Assembly: GCA_964624235.1 (NCBI GenBank)
Contig: CAZUXY010000056.1
Span: forward strand, 1 to 29,383
DNA: 29,383 bases
Reading direction: 5' to 3'
DNA from: CAZUXY01 sp964624235
Lineage (GTDB): Bacteria > Spirochaetota > UBA4802 > UBA5368
The notes beneath the pieces are model-generated. The model worked only from the letters and a program-made list of their open reading frames with translations, was not told the DNA's origin and made no database searches. Made by a program: the position numbers and the translations under genes. How positions within the stretch are numbered: position 1 is the stretch's first letter; every line of letters starts with the position of its first letter. Below are positions 24,142 to 29,383 of this stretch, in pieces.

Positions 24142-25095
24142 ATGAGAAAACTGTTGCCGGTCACTTTTCTTTTTACAATGGCGCTCGCCGCGGTGCTCAC
24201 GGCCCAGCAGGCGACCGTAACCGTGGGCATTATGCCGTTCGTAAACGAGAAGGGAAAAAAGCTGCCGGATGACGCCGCCGCAGCGGAACTGGCGTCGGTA
24301 ATGGCACGCTACCGTTTCATCAGGCTCGTTGAGCGCTCGCGGCTGGACGAGATTGTGAAAGAGATGGAACTGGGCATGACGGGGCTCGTTGATGAAAAGT
24401 CCGCCGTGAGGACGGGAAAAATCCGCGGGCTCGAGATCATGATATTCGGCACAGTGTCCCCGTCGGGCGTGACCGCACGGGCGGTGCATACCGAGACCGG
24501 CAGGATCATCGCCTCGGGTTCGGCCGCCCGGCACGGCGACATGAAATCCCTGGGAGAAAAACTCGCCTTTGACATGGAAACGTATCTTGCCAGGGAGAAC
24601 GTGAAGCGTCTGCGCAACGACAGCCCGGGCATTACCGTCGATTTCTGGATGGAAAAGAAGAACGGGGCGCGGATGCTGCCGGGAAAAGGCAATACCATGA
24701 AAATAGGCGAATCGATCGTGTTCAGGTTCAAGTCCAACCGTGACGGCTACCTGACCATTGTGGACATCCAGCCGGGGGGCGATGTGGTGGTGCTCTATCC
24801 CAATGAATTTTCCAGGGACAACCGTATCACGGCGGGCACCCTCTATTCAATCCCGGGATCAGGCGACACCTTCGAGATCACCGTGAGCGAACCGGCGGGA
24901 AACGATACGGTGGTGGCGTTCTTCACCGAGAAGAAGGCGGAATGGCTGGACGCTTCAAAGCTCGAAGGGTCGGGGTTCCGGACCGTAAAGGGCGCCGAAA
25001 GGTTCATGGCCACCCGGGGCATCTCCATCACCGCCACGGGACTCAATAAGGCCCAGTGGGAAAGCGCGGTCATCGACATCAACGTGGTGAAATAA
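24142..25095 (+). CDS. CsgG-like/DUF4384 exported protein
   Basis: This 317-residue protein has a signal peptide (MRKLLPVTFLFTMALAAVLTA). Residues about 25-150 resemble CsgG-type domains found in many envelope proteins: 'VTVGIMPFVNEKGKKL', 'YRFIRLVERSRLDEIVKEMELGMTGLVDE' and 'LEIMIFGTVSPSG'. Residues about 165-290 fit DUF4384: 'GESIVFRFKSNRDGYLTIVDI' and 'GDVVVLYPNEFSRDNRITAG'. DUF4384 often occurs with or fused to caspase-like peptidases, so this may be a partner of the WD40-caspase upstream; that is inference. AAGGAG lies 8 bases before ATG 24142. The CsgG-like part alone does not imply curli secretion. Confidence 0.75.
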   Translation: MRKLLPVTFLFTMALAAVLTAQQATVTVGIMPFVNEKGKKLPDDAAAAELASVMARYRFIRLVERSRLDEIVKEMELGMTGLVDEKSAVRTGKIRGLEIMIFGTVSPSGVTARAVHTETGRIIASGSAARHGDMKSLGEKLAFDMETYLARENVKRLRNDSPGITVDFWMEKKNGARMLPGKGNTMKIGESIVFRFKSNRDGYLTIVDIQPGGDVVVLYPNEFSRDNRITAGTLYSIPGSGDTFEITVSEPAGNDTVVAFFTEKKAEWLDASKLEGSGFRTVKGAERFMATRGISITATGLNKAQWESAVIDINVVK

Positions 25096-25122
25096 AAATC
25101 CTGAATCGGCCTTACTTTAACC

Positions 25123-25707
25123 ATGAAACGCGACGATAAAATACGCTGTCCCTGGTGCGAGGGCGACCCCCTGATGCTCAAATACCATGATGAGGAATGG
25201 GGGGTCCCGGTCCATGACGACCGTATCCATTTCGAGTTCCTGGTGCTGGAAGGCGCGCAGGCGGGCCTTTCCTGGATGACCGTGCTCAGAAAACGGGAAC
25301 ATTACCGGAAGCTTTACAGAAACTTCGACCCGGCCGCCGTGGCCCGCTTTACCGGACGGCAGGTGGAAAAAATGCTGAATGACCCCGGCATAATACGCAA
25401 CCGGCTGAAGATCGCTTCCAGCGTCAACAACGCGAAGCGCTTTCTGGAGGTGCAGAAGGAATTCGGGTCTTTCGATGCCTACCTGTGGTCTTTTACGGAG
25501 GGGAAGCCGCTGGTAAACCGCTGGAAGACTATAAAGCAGATTCCTGCCAAAACCGGTCATTCGGACAAAGTCAGCAAAGATCTTAAAAAGCGCGGGTTCT
25601 CTTTCGTGGGATCAACGATCATCTACGCCCACCTGCAGGCTGTGGGTGTCGTCAACGATCACCTGGTAAAATGCTTTCGTTATAAAGAGACCGCCGGGAT
25701 GCGCTGA
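25123..25707 (+). CDS. tag: DNA-3-methyladenine glycosylase I
   Basis: This 194-residue cytoplasmic enzyme removes 3-methyladenine from alkylated DNA in base excision repair. The zinc ligands match E. coli Tag with a shift of five: C9, H22, H180 and C184. 'YHDEEWGVPVHDD', 'FLVLEGAQAGLSWMTVLRKRE' and 'GFSFVGSTIIYAHLQAVGVVNDH' are signature stretches. It begins 27 bp after the DUF4384 gene, so it may be cotranscribed although functionally unrelated. No clear Shine-Dalgarno is visible, and translation may be coupled. Confidence 0.95.
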   Translation: MKRDDKIRCPWCEGDPLMLKYHDEEWGVPVHDDRIHFEFLVLEGAQAGLSWMTVLRKREHYRKLYRNFDPAAVARFTGRQVEKMLNDPGIIRNRLKIASSVNNAKRFLEVQKEFGSFDAYLWSFTEGKPLVNRWKTIKQIPAKTGHSDKVSKDLKKRGFSFVGSTIIYAHLQAVGVVNDHLVKCFRYKETAGMR

Positions 25708-25732
25708 CGGTCCCCCTCCTACCCCTTCACAC

Positions 25733-26401
25733 TCAATCCCTGCTCTTTCTGCCGTCGCCGGTTATGGGAAGCTTTGCCCCCAGGAAACGGGGCGTCGGCC
25801 TGAAAAGGTGCACATTAAGGAAGTCTTTTACCCGGGCGAAATACTCGCGGGCCGTGTACCGCTTTATGTATATATACTTCTGACGGTCGGCCCGATATCC
25901 CTGCACCTTTATACCCTGGCCGGCGGCGATATACAGCGCCCTGGGCAGGTGGAATTCCTGGGTCACCAGCACGGCAGACTCGACCTCGAACACCCGCCTG
26001 GCGCGCACAATGCTCTCATAGGTAGAAAAGCCCGCGTGGTCCGTGAATATATCGCTCTCGGGGATGTTGAACTTTCTCAGCCAGTGCAGGATGGTGTTGA
26101 CCTCGTCGTAATACGGGGTGCCGTGATCGCCGGTGATGAGGATCTTTTGCACCTTGCCGGCGTTGTAGAGTTCGGCGGCGGTCACGATACGGTCATAGGC
26201 CACCGCCGACACCCGCTTGTTGCTGTAGACCCCCGCCCCCAGCAGCACCGCCGCCTGCGCGTGACGGCACTCCCGCGGCGATGCCGCGATGTACCGCGCC
26301 GAATGCCGCACCATGGCGATGTTTATACCGACCGCCGCCGCTGAAACGGCCGCCAGCACCGCGGCGATAACAATTGATGTCGATGTAACGGTTTTCTTCA
26401 T
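25733..26401 (-). CDS. DUF218 (YdcF/SanA-like) membrane-anchored protein
   Basis: From ATG 26401 the protein has 222 residues: an N-terminal transmembrane helix ('TSTSIVIAAVLAAVSAAAVGINIAMV') and a DUF218 domain. The domain is marked by 'AAVLLGAGVYSNKRVSAVAYDRIVTAAELY', 'KILITGDHG', 'DEVNTILHWL', 'HAGFSTYESIVRARRVF' and 'VTQEFHLPRALYIA'. SanA of E. coli belongs here and affects envelope barrier function; the activity is unknown. An in-frame ATG at 26491 would add 30 residues with no membrane-protein character; neither start has a good ribosome-binding site, so the start is provisional. Confidence 0.85.
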   Translation of the reverse strand: MKKTVTSTSIVIAAVLAAVSAAAVGINIAMVRHSARYIAASPRECRHAQAAVLLGAGVYSNKRVSAVAYDRIVTAAELYNAGKVQKILITGDHGTPYYDEVNTILHWLRKFNIPESDIFTDHAGFSTYESIVRARRVFEVESAVLVTQEFHLPRALYIAAGQGIKVQGYRADRQKYIYIKRYTAREYFARVKDFLNVHLFRPTPRFLGAKLPITGDGRKSRD

Positions 26402-26586
26402 ACCGGCAGTACGCGGAAACGGGAACCCTGATTTTTTATGCGGAACACACTGTCCCTCACAGGGACGTCCGCCGTCCCCGGAAGGAGACATCCATACTGT
26501 AGCGCCATGAAGAGGTCAAGCGTTAAAAAAGGTAAACTGGTGCGGTTGAAAAACCTGAATGTCCCGCGTGCGGGTACGGCGCCGGC

Positions 26587-27078
26587 TCACCTTTTTCTGC
26601 GGTAGATACGCTGGTATCCCCCCTCCGCCGGCTTGCCCAGGGGCTTCAGCGTAAGGGTGTCGCCCCTGACCTCGATAATTTCCCACTCGGGAAGCATGCC
26701 GGTTTTCGCGTTCCCGGTTTTGACCATGTCGGTGAATATCAGCCGTTTGTCCTGTATACGGCAACTTCCCTTCCACGCGCCGGCAACGGTGGTGTTGCCG
26801 TTCTTCGATGAATAGTAACGGGAGTTGATGCGATACTCAAAGGTGTTACGGCTGCCGAGCACAAGGGTTTCTTCGTGTGTGCCGCCTCCGTCCGCGGTGG
26901 AGAAATGTACGGTGTATTCCCATGTGCCGGCCAGGCCCCGCGGCACTTCGGGGTTTGAGGGCGCGGCGGTCAGTAGTACGAAAAACGTCGCAAGTAGGAG
27001 CGTTCCCGGAACACGGGCCGCTTTAGCTCCACAGGCACTACAGCTCTTCATCGCCCTGATCGACTGCCTCATTTTCAT
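26587..27078 (-). CDS. Small exported beta-rich (lipocalin-like) hypothetical protein
   Basis: This 163-residue protein has a hydrophobic segment (about residues 24-40, 'VPGTLLLATFFVLLTAAPS') after a basic N-terminus, fitting a signal peptide. The mature domain begins 'GLAGTWEYTVHFST' and continues with alternating short strands ('NTFEYRINSRYYSS', 'TVAGAWKGSCRIQDKRLIFTDM', 'LPEWEIIEVRGDTLTLKPLG'), like lipocalin-type barrels that start with G-x-W. The ligand is unknown. AAGGAGG lies 9 bases before ATG 27078, a very good start. It may be in an operon with the downstream DUF218 gene (186 bp gap). Confidence 0.65.
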   Translation of the reverse strand: MKMRQSIRAMKSCSACGAKAARVPGTLLLATFFVLLTAAPSNPEVPRGLAGTWEYTVHFSTADGGGTHEETLVLGSRNTFEYRINSRYYSSKNGNTTVAGAWKGSCRIQDKRLIFTDMVKTGNAKTGMLPEWEIIEVRGDTLTLKPLGKPAEGGYQRIYRRKR

Positions 27079-27155
27079 TGAGCCTGTACCTCCTTAGCGC
27101 AATTCCCCCCATACCCGCTATGATACTTTCCGCGCGGCATAATCCGCGGGGATTA

Positions 27156-27785
27156 TCAGCCCTTTTCGGTCAGTATGAGTTTGATCGCCAGCGAGGCGAA
27201 TACCAGCCCCGCGATACGGTTCAGTATTTTTTCACCCTTTTCAGAACGGTTGATCCACTGCCCTATGGTGCCCGCCGCCTGGCTGATGAGACCGAAGACG
27301 ATAATGGTGATGACGGCGAAGATCACCCCCAGCAGTATCAGCTGCAGGGAGATAGGCCCCTTTTCGGGATTGGTGAACTGGGGTAAAAAAGCGATAAAAA
27401 ACAGTGAAACCTTGGGATTGGTCGCGTTCATGATGATGCCCCGCCGGTAAAGCTGCCACGGGGTCAGCGCCTTTTTTGCCCCGATCTCCACTTTGCTCGA
27501 CGAGGCCCTGAAGGCCTGCCACGCAAGGTACAGCAGGTAGGCGGCGCCGCAGTATTTAAGCACATTGAAGGCGACCAGGGAGGTCTGGAACACCGCCGCT
27601 ACCCCCAGGGTCACCACGCTGGTATGGACCACCAGGCCGGTGCAGAGCCCCAGGGTAACGCGCAGCCCGGCGGCCCTTCCGTACACGATGGACTGCGTAA
27701 GCACAAAGATGTTGTCGGGCCCCGGCGCCAGGGCCAGCAGGGCCGAGGCGGCCGTGAACATGATCAGGTTGTTGAGTTCGGGCAT
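27156..27785 (-). CDS. LysE/RhtB family amino-acid or metabolite exporter
   Basis: This 209-residue permease has about six transmembrane segments. The family start 'FTAASALLALAPGPDNIFVLTQSIVYGRAAGLRVTLG' carries the APGPD signature, followed by 'LKYCGAAYLLYLAWQAFR', 'MNATNPKVSLFFIAFLPQF' and a C-terminal 'LIFASLAIKL'-type helix. LysE/RhtB proteins export amino acids such as threonine, homoserine lactone or lysine using the proton gradient; the substrate is not readable. Its GC-rich composition matches the host and contrasts with the AT-rich cassette beginning about 170 bp upstream. Confidence 0.9.
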   Translation of the reverse strand: MPELNNLIMFTAASALLALAPGPDNIFVLTQSIVYGRAAGLRVTLGLCTGLVVHTSVVTLGVAAVFQTSLVAFNVLKYCGAAYLLYLAWQAFRASSSKVEIGAKKALTPWQLYRRGIIMNATNPKVSLFFIAFLPQFTNPEKGPISLQLILLGVIFAVITIIVFGLISQAAGTIGQWINRSEKGEKILNRIAGLVFASLAIKLILTEKG

Positions 27786-27878
27786 AGGCGTTCTCTATCC
27801 GGTAAGCGAACATGGTTGCCCGGAACAATTTTCATGTAAAGCAATAAAAGTGGCGGTGTATAATCTTGCAGGTGTGTG

Positions 27879-27913
27879 TACTGCTCCTCGTTTGTCAAGT
27901 CAGGGGAGCAGTA
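27879..27913. repeat. Perfect 9-bp inverted repeat upstream of the LysE-type gene
   Basis: TACTGCTCC (27879-27887) and GGAGCAGTA (27905-27913) are exact inverted copies with a 17-base loop, between the attC site and the exporter gene. Read toward the exporter it would sit in the leader; a TTGACA (27902-27897 on the minus strand) lies inside the loop. It may be an operator or attenuator. Confidence 0.4.
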
Positions 27914-27950
27914 TATTCCCTCCAAAATAGTAATTATTTGAGATGCTTTC

Positions 27951-28046
27951 GCACAACGGTGCCGATATGAGAAGTTGCACGACCAAAGGGAGTGCAATTT
28001 GGGTGAAGCGACTGAAAGGAGCGGAACCTCATATCGGCTTTTGTGC
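27951..28046 (-). repeat. Integron attC recombination site
   Basis: On the minus strand the order is R'' GCACAAA (28046-28040), L'' GCCGATATGAG (28038-28028), a loop, L' CTCATATCGGC (27971-27961), a 3-base spacer and R' GTTGTGC (27957-27951). The arms pair over 11 perfect bases plus 6 in the R boxes with asymmetric spacers. The loop holds another small stem (TTGCAC/GTGCAA). A length of 96 bp, the box order and the GTT core fit attC; the core deviates from GTTRRRY at one position. It lies right after the cassette gene's stop (28061). Confidence 0.8.
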
Positions 28047-28746
28047 AATGGACTGTGCCATTATAGCTTCCTTATTATTATATTCTGAAGAAAAAAAGGA
28101 AAAACATCCTTAATTTTATATTGTGCAATATTGACAGCATTCATTATTTTTTTAATCTCATTTGGAATGTAAGCTGCTCGAATTGAAGTAAAAAAACCTG
28201 TATTTTTAGGAATACAATAAAGCCACCATACTCTTTTTAAATCATAAATTATCAATAAGCCATTATCATTTACATATTTCATTAAATTAATAATGGCTTT
28301 TTGTGGATCTTCCCAATGATGTAAGGAAAATGTTGAATATACTAAATCAAATTGTCCAAGTTTATTCAATAATTTGTCATTCTCGATATTTCCTTCAAAA
28401 AAATCTATTTGAGATTGTAATCCCTTTTTTTTAATGTATTCATTACCAATTGTTATCATTACAGGTGATAATTCTAACGCTGTAATACTGATATTTCTAT
28501 TTTGTTCTGCAATCATAGCAGCTACAATTCCTGAACCAGCACCTACGTCCAAATATTTACCATAAATTTTCAATTTATTTATTTCTTTGAGAAATCCACC
28601 ATATCTCATTTTTGATGATTTTTCAGATTGTTCTGAATACTCTCTTGCGCGGTCAATATTACTGAATGTTTCTTCCTGATTAATTTCAACTTTTCTTTCA
28701 AACATAAATATCCTCCTTATTGTTTATGGCACAGTCTTTCGCACAA
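27957..28746 (-). mobile_element. Integron gene cassette
   Basis: The 12-bp direct repeat CTTTCGCACAAC lies at 27946-27957 and 28736-28747, marking the two G^TTGTGC crossover points. Between them is a unit of about 790 bp with one minus-strand gene filling most of it, 41 bp from the left crossover (in reading direction), and an attC at the end. This compact promoterless design is typical of gene cassettes. The AT-rich composition contrasts sharply with the GC-rich chromosome. Confidence 0.75.
28061..28705 (-). CDS. Cassette-borne class I SAM-dependent methyltransferase
   Basis: This 214-residue protein has a full SAM-binding motif, 'YLDVGAGSGIVAAMIAEQ' (51-68), the acidic residue in 'ITALELSPVMI' (E78), 'FDLVYSTFSLHHWEDPQKAI' and 'NDNGLLIIYDLKRVWW'. 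It resembles Methyltransf_11/25-type small-molecule methyltransferases; the substrate is unknown. AAGGAGG is placed optimally before ATG 28705. The gene is strongly AT-rich with AAA/ATT-biased codons, unlike every neighbour, a sign of recent transfer on the integron cassette. Expression would depend on a promoter in the attI/intI region, since none fits in the 41-bp cassette leader. Confidence 0.88.
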   Translation of the reverse strand: MFERKVEINQEETFSNIDRAREYSEQSEKSSKMRYGGFLKEINKLKIYGKYLDVGAGSGIVAAMIAEQNRNISITALELSPVMITIGNEYIKKKGLQSQIDFFEGNIENDKLLNKLGQFDLVYSTFSLHHWEDPQKAIINLMKYVNDNGLLIIYDLKRVWWLYCIPKNTGFFTSIRAAYIPNEIKKIMNAVNIAQYKIKDVFPFFLQNIIIRKL

Positions 28747-28854
28747 CTCCTTCATAAACGAAATTCTTCGTCACCACCAGCAAACAATAGTGTTAAACGT
28801 ATTTCGTTTACCGAGGATACAACCGCAATAACACGAAGTCTTTCGTATAAGAAA
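28741..28854 (-). other. Candidate integron attI site
   Basis: The 114 bp between the integrase stop and the cassette crossover contain GTTGTGC (28747-28741) and an exact inverted repeat TAAACGAAAT/ATTTCGTTTA (28755-28764 and 28801-28810). AGTCTTTCG occurs at 28733 and again at 28837, a direct repeat across the site. Position next to the 3' end of intI fits inverse integrons. It is not a clear attC because no R'' box partner for GTTGTGC is seen. Confidence 0.5.
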
Positions 28855-29090
28855 CTATAGCTCATCCAGCGGATTCCCTATTTTTCCGAACACCACCGAA
28901 CTGACGTGTGTATACACCATGGTCGTATTCGGGCTTCGATGTCCTGACAGCTCCTGAATGTATCGAATATCGGTTCCCTGTTCCAACAGGTGCGTGGCGA
29001 AGGAATGCCGCAGGCTGTGCACGGTCGCCATTTTTTCGAATTCCAGACCTGCGTAAAGCCTCCAGGAAAATGTACTGAACAGTGCGTAAC
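28855..29090 (-). pseudogene. intI: Truncated, frameshifted integron integrase (IntI) 3' end
   Basis: The minus strand encodes 'ATVHSLRHSFATHLLEQGTD', then 'IRYIQELSGHRSPNTTMVYT' and 'HVSSVVFGKIGNPLDEL', stopping at 28855. This is the catalytic C-terminus of an IntI tyrosine recombinase: HxLRH, GH and nucleophile Y (in YTHV) are intact. Upstream, 'RTVQYIFLEALRRSGIRK' continues the family sequence in another frame, so one extra base lies at about 29028-29034 (AAAAAATGG). Before about 29090 homology stops at an in-frame stop codon; the N-terminal half with the first catalytic Arg is missing. The gene should be non-functional. Confidence 0.8.
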
Positions 29091-29383
29091 CTTACACGTT
29101 GTTTTTATTGAACCGAATCATCAAAGAAGGAAAAAGTCAATGCAAAACAACCATTGCACCCTGCCGGGTACTATAAAAAATAATCGTGTACCGGCGTATC
29201 GCACCATTGTTTCATGGTTTTACTCATCTTTCTTACTGTGCGTAAACAAAACCCCTTACAATCTGTCCTGCCGCCCGGTCACCTCTGCATGCTAGCTTCC
29301 CGTTTCTACCTCTCATGCTCCTCTCATACTCCTCTAATGCAACACTTATGAAGCTCTAATGATTGTGTCTCAATGACTCAAAG
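29091..29383. other. Non-coding region beyond the integrase breakpoint
   Basis: No supported gene is seen. A short plus-strand frame from ATG 29141 (AAGGA upstream, about 51 codons) has no recognisable features. The region may be the debris that replaced the integrase 5' end. A short tandem repeat lies at 29310-29340. Confidence 0.35.
29310..29340. repeat. 11-bp tandem repeat, about three units
   Basis: CTCTCATGCTC (29310-29320), CTCTCATACTC (29321-29331) and CTCTAATGC (29332-29340) are imperfect tandem copies. Looser CTCTAAT and TCTCAAT versions follow up to 29375, near the window end. Confidence 0.45.

Noticed and set aside
13704..25095. Anti-phage defence island
   Set aside because: STAND ATPase and caspase-like domains occur in defence systems, but the caspase is exported, the STAND protein ends in a transcription-factor domain, and no nuclease, reverse transcriptase or CRISPR-linked genes are present.
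27139..27156. Terminator of the LysE-type gene
   Set aside because: ATAATC/GATTAT form a 6-bp stem, but there is no T-run on the minus strand.
27764..28048. Minus-strand frame of 94 codons across the attC site
   Set aside because: It is made of the attC stem and intergenic DNA, overlaps the LysE gene start and has no family features.

Overview
The window looks like a stretch of chromosome from a GC-rich, Gram-negative-type bacterium, most plausibly a member of the Spirochaetota. Pointers are: an integrase remnant lying in the same orientation as its gene cassette (the 'inverse' integron layout known from spirochaetes such as Treponema denticola); a very large pseudokinase/ATPase/GAF regulator of a kind common in spirochaetes; a discoidin-like NADase-type glycan-binding protein; and many exported proteins with signal peptides or lipoboxes. 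The phylum call is an inference; no rRNA or tRNA is present to settle it.

Layout. 1-446: a repeat-bearing, possibly structured leader region. 447-2093: a two-gene phosphate module (DUF47/PhoU-like regulator and PiT transporter). 2215-3912 (minus): purC and a class I methyltransferase. 4145-5531: a consensus sigma-70 promoter, a tiny Cys-rich protein and a membrane-anchored glycan-binding-type protein. 5535-5984 (minus): a ferritin-like protein with a Tat/lipoprotein leader. 6282-8971: a multi-cluster Fe-S protein, tail-to-tail with an SDR-radical SAM fusion. 9370-12164: a run of envelope genes ending in a PA2779-PA2778-TPR set, with the usual peptidase-TPR protein split into two overlapping genes. 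12337-13521: an anchored alpha/alpha-barrel-like protein behind a palindrome-containing promoter.

13704-18428 (minus) is a 1574-residue pseudokinase-STAND ATPase-TPR-like-GAF-LytTR regulator. It is divergent from a small secreted Cys-containing protein (18620-19057). The 190-bp gap between them carries a perfect 10-bp direct repeat at 21-bp spacing just upstream of a TTGACA element, which is the geometry expected of a LytTR operator. Then follow an exported WD40-caspase-EF-hand protein (19223-22603), an exported family 3 glycoside hydrolase (22940-24052), a CsgG-like/DUF4384 protein (24142-25095), tag (25123-25707), a DUF218/SanA-like protein, a small exported beta-rich protein and a LysE-type exporter.

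The right end (27951 to about 29090) is a small, decayed inverse integron read on the minus strand: a truncated, frameshifted intI 3' end, a candidate attI, one cassette of about 790 bp carrying an AT-rich methyltransferase, and a well-formed 96-bp attC. The most interesting points are this integron, the regulator with its putative operator, the exported caspase-like protein near a DUF4384 protein, the SDR-radical SAM fusion and the exported ferritin-like protein. All functional links between neighbouring genes are inferences from sequence and position.
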